A DNA stretch of 7,077 bases from Burkholderiales bacterium (lineage in GTDB: Bacteria > Pseudomonadota > Gammaproteobacteria > Burkholderiales > Casimicrobiaceae): positions 1 through 7,077 of the forward strand of contig JAITBX010000039.1 in the NCBI GenBank assembly GCA_031283405.1, read 5' to 3'. A program made the translations under genes and the position numbers. Positions 1 to 6,800 of this stretch are shown in pieces (positions within the stretch are counted from its first letter, which is position 1; each line of letters begins with the position of its first letter). The notes below the pieces were generated by a model. That model did no database searches. It saw only the letters and a program-made list of their open reading frames with translations, and was not told where the DNA came from.

Positions 1-548
1 TTTTTCATTCCTGAAAAACCGCGCGGGCCGCCGATGGCGTCGATGTTTTCGATGATGGAAATAATGATGTAGTTGGCGGCGATGGTGATAATGGCGAGAT
101 AGTCATCGCGTGTTTTGAACGACGGCAAGGCGACGATCAAACCGGCCAGCGCCGCCGCGAACATGCCGCCGAGCAACACGACCGGAAAAAGAAACGGCGC
201 CCAATCCGCCGGGAAAAGCGGCGCGCCGAAAAGTTTGCTGTTGGAAAAAAACGCCACGGAAATCAGCGAGCCTACATACGCGCCCACGCACATGAAGCCG
301 CCATGTCCGCAGGAAAATTCGCCCATGTAACCGTTCACCAGATTCAGGCTGACTGCGAAGATGCAGTTGATGCCGATGAGCATGAGGATATTCAGCACAT
401 ACCCGTCGAGGATTTTCGATCCGTCGGCAGTTTCTATCTGCGCGAGCGCCACGAGCACGACGGCGGCGACAACGAAAAGGATATTGATGGTGTAACGCTG
501 CATGAAGGAAGCGGCGTTCCGGAGGTAGTGGGTAACGTTACGCGGCAT
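1..548 (-). CDS. livM: Branched-chain amino acid ABC transporter permease LivM (N-terminal part, cut by window edge)
   Basis: This is an inner-membrane permease subunit that pairs with LivH to form the channel of a LIV-type uptake system. The frame opens at ATG 548-546 and stays open for 182 codons to the left edge. The start of the protein has a short basic segment, a hydrophobic helix at about residues 21-37, and further hydrophobic stretches at about 50-70, 83-101, 117-141 and 150-168. Family signatures are visible: SLNLVNGYMGEFS (67-79) followed by GHGGF and GAY, then FKTRDDYLAIITIA (144-157), and IGGPRGFSGM (172-181), which matches the LivM-type GGxxG segment. It starts 12 bases after the livH stop with only a weak Shine-Dalgarno, so translational coupling to livH is likely. 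Residues 80 and 87 are cysteines where many relatives have bulky hydrophobics. The C-terminal half lies outside the window. Assignment to the LivM family is firm; the substrate is inferred. Confidence 0.93.
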   Translation of the reverse strand, partial: MPRNVTHYLRNAASFMQRYTINILFVVAAVVLVALAQIETADGSKILDGYVLNILMLIGINCIFAVSLNLVNGYMGEFSCGHGGFMCVGAYVGSLISVAFFSNSKLFGAPLFPADWAPFLFPVVLLGGMFAAALAGLIVALPSFKTRDDYLAIITIAANYIIISIIENIDAIGGPRGFSGMK

Positions 549-560
549 GAAGAAATCTCG

Positions 561-1478
561 TCAGATTTTCGTCGTCAACGGTTTGCCGAAAATGCCGGTA
601 GGCCGTTGCCAGAGAATGAACAGCAGAATGGAGAACGCGAAAAGATCGCGGAACGTGGATGGCAAAAACGCCGCCACCATCACTTCCACAAACGCCAGCA
701 GGAAGCCGCCGAGAAACGCGCCGCGTATATCGCCGATTCCGCCGACCACGGCGGCGATGAATGCTTTCCAGCCCGTCATCGCGCCCATGTACGGTTCCAA
801 CACCGGATACGACATGGCAAAGAGCAAGCCGCCCAATCCCGCAATCGCCGAGCCGAGCGCGAACGTGAAAACAATCACTTGTTCGAGCGGAATGCCCATC
901 AACGGCAGCGCGAAGCGATCCCATGAAACGGCGCGCATCGCCATGCCCATGCGCGTTTTCGTCACGATGAAAAGCAGCGCGAAGAAAACCAGAACTGCGG
1001 CGAGAATCACCCACAGCTTCAAGTTGGTCACTGCGATGTCGCCAAAGTTATAGACCTTTTTCTCGATCAGTTCGGGCAATGTTCTGCGGCTGGCGCCGAG
1101 CAGCGCCAGGTTGCCGTTTTCCAGAACGAGGCCGCACATCAGCGCGGTGATGACCACATAAAGTCGATGCGCGCCCTTGCGCATCAATGGTCGATAAGCG
1201 ATGCGCTCCAGCGTCACGCCCACCATCGAAGTGAGAATCATCGTCAGCGGGATGGTCAGCACCAACACCATCTCGCGCGAAAAACCGAACATTCCTTCCG
1301 GCGCCAGCAAGCCGGTGGAAACGAAGAAGGCCAGATAAGCGCCCACCATGAAAACATCGCCGTGGGCAAAGTTGATGAGGCGCAGAACGCCATAGACCAG
1401 CGTATAGCCCAAAGCGATCAGGGCGTAAAAACTCCCCCATTGCAAGGCATTGACGCATTGTTGCAGGAAAAACTCCAT
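561..1478 (-). CDS. livH: Branched-chain amino acid ABC transporter permease LivH
   Basis: This 305-residue protein has the normal LivH length and is the second inner-membrane permease of the uptake system. It is highly hydrophobic, with about eight membrane segments. The N-terminal family signature LGYTLVYGVLRLINFAHGD (23-41) is present, followed by GAYLAFF. The cytoplasmic coupling loop that contacts the ATPase reads MGMAMRAVSWDRFALPLMGI (177-196); the MRA and LMGI ends are typical while the middle (SWDRFALP) is less so. The C-terminal part has the conserved GGIGDIRGAFLGG (246-258). The ATG at 1478 is preceded by AGGA with a 9-base spacer, and the protein begins MEFF, as LivH proteins commonly do. 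It lies downstream of the binding-protein gene and just upstream of livM in one operon, but 245 bases containing a repeat separate it from the binding-protein gene, so its mRNA level may be lower. Specificity for leucine, isoleucine and valine is inferred; related systems carry amides, urea or aromatic compounds. Confidence 0.94.
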   Translation of the reverse strand: MEFFLQQCVNALQWGSFYALIALGYTLVYGVLRLINFAHGDVFMVGAYLAFFVSTGLLAPEGMFGFSREMVLVLTIPLTMILTSMVGVTLERIAYRPLMRKGAHRLYVVITALMCGLVLENGNLALLGASRRTLPELIEKKVYNFGDIAVTNLKLWVILAAVLVFFALLFIVTKTRMGMAMRAVSWDRFALPLMGIPLEQVIVFTFALGSAIAGLGGLLFAMSYPVLEPYMGAMTGWKAFIAAVVGGIGDIRGAFLGGFLLAFVEVMVAAFLPSTFRDLFAFSILLFILWQRPTGIFGKPLTTKI

Positions 1479-1568
1479 GCCGCGCTATCCTGTTGTGCTC
1501 TACAATAACTTCAAGTGAAACGTTGATGCTTCCAAAGTACGATTCATGGTTTCATTCTTCGCATCCGC

Positions 1569-1676
1569 TGCCCCCATCCCAACCTTCCCCCAAAGGGGGA
1601 AGGAGCCTTTTTCCCCCTCCTTTGGGGGAAGGAGCTTTTTTCCCTCCCCCGCTGGGGGGGGGTTAGGGTGGGGGCA
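1569..1676. repeat. C/G-rich intergenic repeat with terminal inverted repeats and nested hairpins
   Basis: This 108-bp block lies between the binding-protein gene and livH. Its ends are a 16-base imperfect inverted repeat with 14 of 16 matching: TGCCCCCATCCCAACC at 1569-1584 against the complement of 1661-1676. Inside is a perfect 9-bp stem with a 3-base loop (CCTTCCCCC, AAA, GGGGGAAGG at 1583-1603). A second 7-bp stem follows (1611-1617 with 1624-1630). A direct repeat beginning GGGGGAAGGAGC recurs with a 29-base period (from 1595 and from 1624). From memory, this composition is typical of small dispersed intergenic repeats in proteobacteria, which are often wrongly translated as proline/glycine-rich hypothetical proteins. 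No transposase is present. The strong stems could slow 3' exonucleases or cause partial termination between the two genes. Its repetitive nature across the genome cannot be seen from one copy. Confidence 0.75.
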
Positions 1677-1723
1677 CACAATGCAAAAAATCAAAAACGC
1701 TTACACGAATCTACGCTGTCGCA

Positions 1724-2899
1724 TCACTGCGGGCAAACGGATTCCTTGAAGGTGAAATCGCCCTTCTGGTCGATCTCCACGATCACGGCGCACTTGACCG
1801 GGTCGCCCCGATTTTCAAAGCGCATGGTGCCCGTAATACCCTTGTACTCCTTGATCGACGCCATGTTGTCGCGGATCGACTTGCGCATCTTGCGCACATT
1901 GCCGTCAATCTTGCCGGTTTTCTGGATCGACTCCATCACGATACCGATCGCGTCCCACGTCAGCGCCGCCACATCGTCAGGCACATAACCGTATTTCTTG
2001 TTGTACTTGTCGATGAATTCTTTGGTTGCGCCCTTGGCGCCGGCTGCCGCGTAGTGCGTGGAGAAGAATTGTCCCTTGCAAGTATCCTTGCAGAGCTTCA
2101 TCAACTCGGCAGAACCCCAGGCGTCGGAACCCATGAACGGGCCTTTGTAGCCGAGGTCACGCGCTTGCGGCACGATCAGCGCGGCGAAACTGTAATTTTC
2201 CGGAAGGAAGATGAAGTCCGGCTTGGCCTTGATGATCTTCGTCAACTGCGCGGAGAAATCCTGATCCTTCGGGCCGTGCGATTCATACGCCAGCAAAGAA
2301 CCTTTGCCGTGTTTCTTCTCCCAAGCGTCCCTGAAATTGTCCGCCAACCCTTTGGAGTAGTCGTTGGAAATTTCAAAGAGAACCGCCGCCGTCTTGGCCT
2401 CGAACTGCTTGGAAGCAAAATTCGCCGCGACCGGCGCCTGGAAATCATCGAGGAACGCGGCGCGGAAAACCCACGGACGATCTTTGGTCGCGTCGGGATT
2501 CGTTGACCACGGCGTAATCATCGGCGTTTCGTTATCGTTCGCCGTTGCGCCGGCGGGCACCGCCTGACGAGAAGACTGCGGGCCGACGATCGCCAGCACG
2601 TTGTCGCGGGTAATCAGCTTGAGCGTCACGTTGACCGCCGTTTCCGGTTTGGCTTCGTTATTCTCGTAAATGAATTCCAGCGGATATTTCTTGCCGCCGA
2701 CTTCCAGCCCGCCCTTGGCGTTGACTTCTTCGCGGTAAAGCTCCGCCGCAAACTTGGTGGACTCACCGACCTTGGGAATTTCGCCCGTCAGGGGAATGGG
2801 AAAGCCGATTTTGATCGGCGCTTCCGCAGCGAACGCGCCGCCTGCTGCCAGCAACATCGCAGCGCAAACCAACGTGGGAACTCGTATATGTTTCAACAT
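1724..2899 (-). CDS. livK: Periplasmic amino-acid-binding protein of the LIV-type ABC transporter
   Basis: This 391-residue periplasmic solute-binding protein (type I fold, Peripla_BP_6/LivJ-LivK family) captures substrate and delivers it to LivH/LivM. Residues 1-24 form a Sec signal peptide: basic KHIR, a hydrophobic core, and AFA before probable cleavage near 24/25. Cys12 lies within the core without a proper lipobox, so this is not a lipoprotein. The mature protein starts with the family strand IKIGFPIPLTGEIPKVGES (29-47). It continues with VLAIVGPQSSRQAVP (101-115), where the Ser residues sit at the usual ligand-binding loop, and with the lobe-2 segments AAVLFEISNDYSKG (171-184) and PFMGSDAW (254-261). 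Four cysteines (270, 274, 370, 389) remain in the mature protein and could form two disulfides. The ATG is supported by a strong GGAGGAG five bases upstream and by a promoter-like sequence. The gene symbol reflects family and context; the true substrate could be another amino acid or an amide. Confidence 0.9.
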   Translation of the reverse strand: MLKHIRVPTLVCAAMLLAAGGAFAAEAPIKIGFPIPLTGEIPKVGESTKFAAELYREEVNAKGGLEVGGKKYPLEFIYENNEAKPETAVNVTLKLITRDNVLAIVGPQSSRQAVPAGATANDNETPMITPWSTNPDATKDRPWVFRAAFLDDFQAPVAANFASKQFEAKTAAVLFEISNDYSKGLADNFRDAWEKKHGKGSLLAYESHGPKDQDFSAQLTKIIKAKPDFIFLPENYSFAALIVPQARDLGYKGPFMGSDAWGSAELMKLCKDTCKGQFFSTHYAAAGAKGATKEFIDKYNKKYGYVPDDVAALTWDAIGIVMESIQKTGKIDGNVRKMRKSIRDNMASIKEYKGITGTMRFENRGDPVKCAVIVEIDQKGDFTFKESVCPQ

Positions 2900-2904
2900 G
2901 GGAA

Positions 2905-2911
2905 CTCCTCC
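2905..2911 (-). promoter_or_regulatory. Strong ribosome binding site of the binding-protein gene
   Basis: GGAGGAG reads on the minus strand with five bases between it and the ATG at 2899-2897. It is the best Shine-Dalgarno in the window and fixes the start codon. It also fits the expectation that a binding protein is made in excess over its permeases. Confidence 0.85.
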
Positions 2912-2940
2912 ATGTCAGTAAAAGGTGAAAAAACGGTTCA

Positions 2941-2971
2941 ATTCTAGCGCCAATGCCTGCTTCCTTGTCAA
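2941..2971 (-). promoter_or_regulatory. Candidate sigma-70 promoter of the liv operon
   Basis: On the minus strand a perfect -35 TTGACA (2971-2966) is followed after 19 bases by TAGAAT (2946-2941), five of six matches to the -10 consensus. The spacer is longer than the preferred 17 bases. Transcription would begin near 2934, giving a leader of about 35 bases before the binding-protein ATG. I saw no obvious operator. The rest of the gap up to 3111 shows nothing else I can support, including no clear terminator for the toxin-antitoxin genes. Confidence 0.5.
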
Positions 2972-3111
2972 AAAAAGTGATGCGCATGTTGAACGCTTAG
3001 GGCGGCCATGGCATATCGCTGGCTGGCGGGTGGGAGATTGATATATTTTTAGAGCATGTTTCTGGGATTCTTCGAGTGCCCTTTTGATGAGTGAGGGAAT
3101 CAACCTACTGC

Positions 3112-3432
3112 TCAATTAGGCTGCGCGGTGACGTGCAGCTTGAGTCTGGCGTGATGCTGCAAATAGTTGATGACAGCAAACAGATTACGCGCCTGCGGAT
3201 TGCCAGCCGGGCCGAACATGCGAATCAAACTCTTGGGCGATGAACCCGTTTCAGCGCCGAGTTGCTTGAACCCGACGGTCGCTTTGATATAATCGCGCAA
3301 GATTGCCTTGCCGGTATCCACGTCGCCGACCAGCATGGCTTCGACACCTTCCTCAAGCAAGGCATCACGAAATTTCAGATCGGCCTGAACGCGCGCCATC
3401 ACCGTTTCTTTGAAATTACGAGTCAGAGCCAT
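3112..3432 (-). CDS. HTH antitoxin / transcriptional regulator of a type II toxin-antitoxin module
   Basis: This 106-residue protein resembles the helix-turn-helix antidote partners of RelE/HigB-like addiction-module toxins. In that family the antitoxin binds the toxin and represses the shared promoter. The N-terminal half (MALTRNFKETVMARVQADLK, then FRDALLEEGVEAMLVGDVDTGKAILRDYI) is the helical region typical of the family. The HTH lies at about residues 52-90, with LGAETGSSPKSLIRMF as the likely turn and recognition helix, followed by GPAGNPQARNLFAVINYL. The ATG at 3432 comes 3 bases after the toxin's original stop (TGA 3438-3436), which gives the toxin-first order known from HigBA-like modules and suggests translational coupling. 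With the frameshift, the toxin now ends at TAG 3446-3444, only slightly earlier, so coupling could persist. The frame itself is intact. The family call is from recalled sequence resemblance, and the partner role comes from the neighbouring gene. Confidence 0.82.
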   Translation of the reverse strand: MALTRNFKETVMARVQADLKFRDALLEEGVEAMLVGDVDTGKAILRDYIKATVGFKQLGAETGSSPKSLIRMFGPAGNPQARNLFAVINYLQHHARLKLHVTAQPN

Positions 3433-3435
3433 AAT

Positions 3436-3770
3436 TCATCTCGCTAATCGTTTCCGTTGCTTGTACGTTGCCCAACGGGCTTGTGCGGCTTCGATGTCCC
3501 GTTGTTGTTGCCGCTTCTTGGTTCCGCGCCACCCAGCAAGAGCACCAGCGCGTCGCCATCGCGACCGAAACACACCCGATAACCCGACCCAAAATCCAGC
3601 TTGTACTCCAGCACTCCCTCGCCAACACCTTTGACATTGGAAAGATTGCCTTGCTCGATGCGAGCCAGTACGACAGTAATCTTGGCTGCTGCTAGCGCAT
3701 CCAAGTTTGAGAACCATTCCGCGAAAGGGCTGGCGCCGTCTTCGTCAAGATACTCTTGTAGAATCAACAT
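3436..3770 (-). pseudogene. RelE/HigB-like addiction-module toxin, frameshifted near codon 81
   Basis: Relatives are small RNA-cleaving toxins of the RelE/ParE superfamily that act on mRNA at the ribosome. From ATG 3770 the first 81 residues fit the family: [18 protein letters not shown] (7-24), [20 protein letters not shown] (36-55), then [15 protein letters not shown] and VLLLGG. After Gly81 (codon 3530-3528) the open frame gives an unrelated 27-residue tail ending at TAG 3446-3444. A different frame starting at 3525 gives [20 protein letters not shown] and then YKQRKRLAR, ending at TGA 3438-3436, which is the C-terminus I recall for this family. Two bases (minus-strand GC at 3527-3526, within GGTGGCGCGGAACC) are extra; loss of one base would also explain it. 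The repaired toxin would be about 110 aa. A GTG at 3797 extends the frame upstream, but it would overlap the operator palindrome and adds no family-like sequence. The product may still fold, because most of the core is kept. Sequencing error cannot be excluded. Confidence 0.8.
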
Positions 3771-3777
3771 GGCAGAA

Positions 3778-3795
3778 GGTAACACATATGTTACC
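3778..3795. promoter_or_regulatory. Inverted-repeat operator of the toxin-antitoxin module
   Basis: GGTAACA and TGTTACC form perfect 7-base arms around a 4-base centre (CATA). The site ends 7 bases upstream of the preferred toxin ATG and overlaps the likely -10 element. Antitoxins with HTH domains usually repress their own promoter through such palindromes, so this is the natural binding site for the downstream antitoxin. The symmetry is seen directly; binding is inferred. Confidence 0.65.
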
Positions 3796-3816
3796 ACAAA
3801 GAAAACAGAAATCCAA
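3788..3816 (-). promoter_or_regulatory. Weak candidate promoter of the toxin-antitoxin module
   Basis: On the minus strand, TTGGAT (3816-3811) and TAACAT (3793-3788) are separated by 17 bases. The matches to consensus are only 3/6 and 4/6, but the spacing is ideal and the -10 lies inside the palindrome, as expected for a repressible TA promoter. It begins right after the TerC stop codon. Confidence 0.35.
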
Positions 3817-3827
3817 CAGCCAGAATA

Positions 3828-4532
3828 TCAAATTGGCGGCGGCGCTTTCTTCGAAGCTTTCCGGCGAGTGATCCACTTTCCGACGATCAGCACGAGAACC
3901 GCGCCGACAGTGGCGACGAGATATTTACTGTACTTCGGCCAATCGGCGGTGAAGGATTGCAACAAGGCGTCGCCCGCCAGCATGCCGCCGCCGACCCAGC
4001 CGAGCAAAGCGCCGCCCAACAGAATGACAACTGGAAAGCGGTCGAGCAGTTTCAGCACGAGGTTACTTCCCCAGAGGACGATCGGAATGCTGATGACGAT
4101 CCCAAAAATGGCCAACACGAAATGCCCGTTTGAAGCAGCGGAAACGCCGATCACGTTGTCGAGGCTCATCACCGCGTCGGCAACGATGATGGTTTTGATG
4201 GCGCCGATGAGGCGCGTGCTGCCGGCGACCGTGGCTTCGGTGTGAGGGTCGTCGTCGGACTGAATCAATTTGGCGCCGATCCACAACAGCAGCAAGCCAC
4301 CGATGATTTTGAGACCGGGCAGAGTGAGCAGTTGCAGCGCGAAAAAAATCAGAACGATGCGCAAAACGACAGCGCCCAGCGTTCCCCACAGAATGCCGAG
4401 ACGACGTTGCTTGGGCGGCAGACGGCGGCAAGCCAGCGCGATCACGATGGCGTTGTCGCCGCCGAGCAGAATGTCGATGGCGACGATCTGCAAAACGGCG
4501 GTGATGAATGTGGCGTTGAATCCGATTTCCAC
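3828..4532 (-). CDS. TerC-family integral membrane protein (YjbE-like), probable metal ion exporter
   Basis: This 234-residue polytopic membrane protein belongs to the TerC superfamily, close to the YjbE/YkoY branch linked to manganese homeostasis. The two hallmark half-repeats are present: IDILLGGDNAIVIALA (19-34) with acidic Asp20 and Asp26, and ADAVMSLDNVIGVSA (118-132) with Asp119 and Asp125. These polar residues inside membrane helices are the presumed ion path. About seven hydrophobic segments are seen, with a basic cytoplasmic tail (RRKASKKA). The start used is GTG 4532, giving MEIGF; GGA lies 9 bases upstream, and no better ATG is available before the first conserved motif. In many bacteria this family is controlled by a yybP-ykoY manganese riboswitch, but the 128-base leader here contains only a simple long hairpin and I do not recognise the aptamer. 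The gene follows pnp and precedes the toxin-antitoxin module. The transported ion is inferred from family only. Confidence 0.88.
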   Translation of the reverse strand: MEIGFNATFITAVLQIVAIDILLGGDNAIVIALACRRLPPKQRRLGILWGTLGAVVLRIVLIFFALQLLTLPGLKIIGGLLLLWIGAKLIQSDDDPHTEATVAGSTRLIGAIKTIIVADAVMSLDNVIGVSAASNGHFVLAIFGIVISIPIVLWGSNLVLKLLDRFPVVILLGGALLGWVGGGMLAGDALLQSFTADWPKYSKYLVATVGAVLVLIVGKWITRRKASKKAPPPI

Positions 4533-4568
4533 AGCAACGTTTCCGGGTGTCAGTGTGAGGCTATAAGG

Positions 4569-4601
4569 ACGCAGGGGCAGGTTTCAAACCCGCCCCTGCG
4601 T
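4569..4601. repeat. 33-base near-perfect hairpin between pnp and the terC-type gene
   Basis: Arms of 16 bases match at 15 positions around a single central base: ACGCAGGGGCAGGTTT at 4569-4584 against the complement of 4586-4601. The exception can form a G-U pair in one orientation. It would fold into a very stable stem of about 14 bp with a 5-base loop. On the minus strand there is no U-run after it; on the plus strand AATTTT follows. It may be a dispersed palindromic repeat, or it may mark the 3' end of pnp mRNA through exonuclease blocking. It lies 37 bases upstream of the terC-type start codon. Confidence 0.7.
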
Positions 4602-4660
4602 AATTTTCCGATCCTTGACGCCTGGCCCTGCCTGGCAGAGAGAAACGGCCTTCTCGCCGA

Positions 4661-6787
4661 TCAGTTCTCTTCGGGCGTCGCTGCGCCTTCCGGCGCGGCG
4701 TCGCTTTCGGCAGCGGCTTTCATCGACAAGCGAATCTTGCCTTTTTCGTCGGCTTCAAGCACTTTGACGCGAACGGTTTGCCCTTCTTTCAGGTAATCGG
4801 AAACCTGATTGACGCGCTCTCTGGCGATTTGCGAAATGTGCAGCAGGCCGTCGCGTCCCGGAAGCACTTGAACGATGGCGCCGAAATCGAGCAGTCGCAA
4901 AACGGTGCCTTCGTAAATCTTGCCGATTTCGACTTCGGCGGTGATTTCTTCGATCCGTTTGCGCGCGGCATTGCAAGCTTCAGCGTTGACCGACGAGATG
5001 GTCACCATCCCGTCGTCGGTAATGTCGATCACGGTGCCGGTTTCTTCGGTCAACGCACGAATCACGGCGCCGCCTTTGCCGATCACGTCGCGGATTTTTT
5101 CCGGATTGATCTTGAAGGTCATCATCCGCGGTGCATGCTGCGAAATTTCGGTGCGCGAATGCGGCAACGCTTGCTGCATCAGGCCGAGAATGTGCAAACG
5201 GCCTTCGCGCGCTTGCGACAGCGCTACCGCCATGATGTCTTTAGTGATGCCCTGGATTTTGATGTCCATTTGCAGCGCGGTGATGCCGTTGGTCGTGCCC
5301 GCGACTTTGAAATCCATATCGCCCAGATGATCTTCGTCGCCGAGAATATCGGTCAGCACGGCGAAACGGCCGCCTTCTTTGATCAGCCCCATCGCGATAC
5401 CGGCAACATGCGCCGAAGTCGGCACGCCGGCATCCATCAGCGCCAAGCTACCGCCGCACACCGACGCCATCGACGACGAACCGTTCGATTCAGTGATTTC
5501 GGAGACGACGCGCATCGAATACGAAAACTCGTCCGCCGAGGGCAGCACGTTGATCAACGCGCGTTTGGCGAGACGACCATGCCCGATTTCACGGCGCTTC
5601 GGCGAACCGACACGACCGGTTTCGCCGGTCGCGTAAGGCGGCATATTGTAATGCAGCATGAAGCGGTCGCGGTATTCGCCTTGCAGCGCGTCGATGATTT
5701 GTTCGTCGCGCGCCGTTCCGAGCGTGGCGACAACCAACGCCTGCGTTTCGCCGCGCGTGAAGAGCGCCGAACCGTGGGTACGCGGCAGTACGCCGGTACG
5801 AATGGTGATGGGACGCACGGTGCGGGTATCGCGTCCGTCGATGCGCGGCTCACCGGCCAGAATTTGACCGCGAACGATTTGAGACTCCAGATTGAACTGG
5901 ATATCCGCCACATGCGCGGCGAGCGCGGGATCATCGTCGCCGCCGCATTCACTCTGCACTTTGGCGGCGATCTCGGACAGCCGTTGCGAGCGCTGCGATT
6001 TCGAGCGAAGCCGGTACGCCTCGCGTAATTCGTTTTCGGCGATGGCGGTAACTTTGTCGATCAACGGCAAGTCTTTCTCCGGCGCTTGCCAGTCCCACAA
6101 CGGCTTACCGGCTTCTTCGACGAGGCTGTGAATCATGTCGATCACCGCTTGCTGTTGTTGATGCCCGAACATCACCGCGCCCAGCATCACGTCTTCGGAA
6201 AGTTCTTTCGCTTCCGACTCAACCATCAGCACGGCCGCTTCGGTGCCGGCGACGACGAGATCGAGCGCCGACTTCGGCAAATCGCTCTTGTCGGGATTCA
6301 ACACGTACTGACCGTTGAGGTAGCCGACACGGGCCGCGCCGATCGGACCGTTGAACGGGATACCGGCAAGCGCCAACGCCGCCGACGCGCCGATCATCGC
6401 CGGAACGTCGGGATCGATTTCGGGATCGACCGACATCACGGTCGCAACGATCTGCACTTCATTGTAAAAACCATCCGGGAAAAGCGGACGGATCGGCCGG
6501 TCGATCAGGCGGCAAGTCAACGTTTCTTTTTCGGACGGGCGGCCTTCGCGTTTGAAAAAACCGCCGGGAATCTTGCCCGCAGCGTAGGTCTTTTCCTGAT
6601 AATCGACGGTCAGCGGAAAAAAATCCTGCCCGGGTTTGGCCTTTTTGGCGGCAACAACCGTCACCAGCACGGCGGTTTCGCCAAGGCTGACCATCACGGC
6701 GCCGGTGGCTTGGCGAGCGATTTCGCCGGTTTCCAGCGTCAGCATGTGGCTGCCGTAAGCAATAGACTTCTTGATAGGTGTGTTCAT
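4661..6787 (-). CDS. pnp: Polyribonucleotide nucleotidyltransferase (PNPase)
   Basis: PNPase is a trimeric cytoplasmic 3'-to-5' phosphorolytic exoribonuclease that releases nucleoside diphosphates and works with RNase E in the degradosome. The 708-residue length fits the family (711 in E. coli). Order: first RNase PH domain (about 10-145, with [10 protein letters not shown] at 77-86), helical linker (about 240-305), second RNase PH domain (about 318-545), KH domain (about 553-615, with the GKGG loop at 570-573) and S1 domain (about 621-690, from [17 protein letters not shown]). The phosphate-binding Ser437-Ser438-Ser439 are present. So is the catalytic and metal-binding segment [12 protein letters not shown], with Asp486, Asp492 and Lys494 at the same numbers as in E. 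coli. The protein ends in a short acidic, Ala/Glu-rich tail. ATG 6787 is preceded by a weak AAGAG with 7-base spacing. The gene follows rpsO across an intrinsic terminator, so readthrough or an internal promoter must feed it. Confidence 0.98.
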   Translation of the reverse strand: MNTPIKKSIAYGSHMLTLETGEIARQATGAVMVSLGETAVLVTVVAAKKAKPGQDFFPLTVDYQEKTYAAGKIPGGFFKREGRPSEKETLTCRLIDRPIRPLFPDGFYNEVQIVATVMSVDPEIDPDVPAMIGASAALALAGIPFNGPIGAARVGYLNGQYVLNPDKSDLPKSALDLVVAGTEAAVLMVESEAKELSEDVMLGAVMFGHQQQQAVIDMIHSLVEEAGKPLWDWQAPEKDLPLIDKVTAIAENELREAYRLRSKSQRSQRLSEIAAKVQSECGGDDDPALAAHVADIQFNLESQIVRGQILAGEPRIDGRDTRTVRPITIRTGVLPRTHGSALFTRGETQALVVATLGTARDEQIIDALQGEYRDRFMLHYNMPPYATGETGRVGSPKRREIGHGRLAKRALINVLPSADEFSYSMRVVSEITESNGSSSMASVCGGSLALMDAGVPTSAHVAGIAMGLIKEGGRFAVLTDILGDEDHLGDMDFKVAGTTNGITALQMDIKIQGITKDIMAVALSQAREGRLHILGLMQQALPHSRTEISQHAPRMMTFKINPEKIRDVIGKGGAVIRALTEETGTVIDITDDGMVTISSVNAEACNAARKRIEEITAEVEIGKIYEGTVLRLLDFGAIVQVLPGRDGLLHISQIARERVNQVSDYLKEGQTVRVKVLEADEKGKIRLSMKAAAESDAAPEGAATPEEN

Positions 6788-6800
6788 GTGATAGCTCTTG

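Noticed and set aside
303..926. A 207-codon plus-strand open frame opposite livM and livH.
   Set aside because: It spans the junction of two well-supported membrane-protein genes on the other strand and its sequence is compositionally a shadow.
1677..1723. Possible intrinsic terminator directly after the binding-protein gene, because T-rich runs follow the stop.
   Set aside because: The T-runs (TTTTTGATTTTTT on the minus strand) are not preceded by a convincing GC-rich stem.
1500..1749. Small open frames on both strands over the C/G-rich repeat, giving Pro/Gly-rich peptides.
   Set aside because: The peptides merely translate the inverted repeats; no Shine-Dalgarno or family signal supports either one.
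3520..3535. Programmed ribosomal frameshift in the toxin gene.
   Set aside because: There is no slippery heptamer at the junction and I saw no obvious downstream stimulatory stem; a simple indel or read error is more economical.
3771..3797. N-terminal extension of the toxin from GTG 3797.
   Set aside because: The nine extra residues do not look like the family N-terminus, and the extension would place coding sequence across the promoter palindrome.
4778..6028. A 416-codon open frame on the plus strand, antisense to pnp.
   Set aside because: It lies fully inside a certain pnp gene, has the Arg/His-rich composition of a reverse-strand shadow of GC-rich coding DNA, and shows no motif I recognise.
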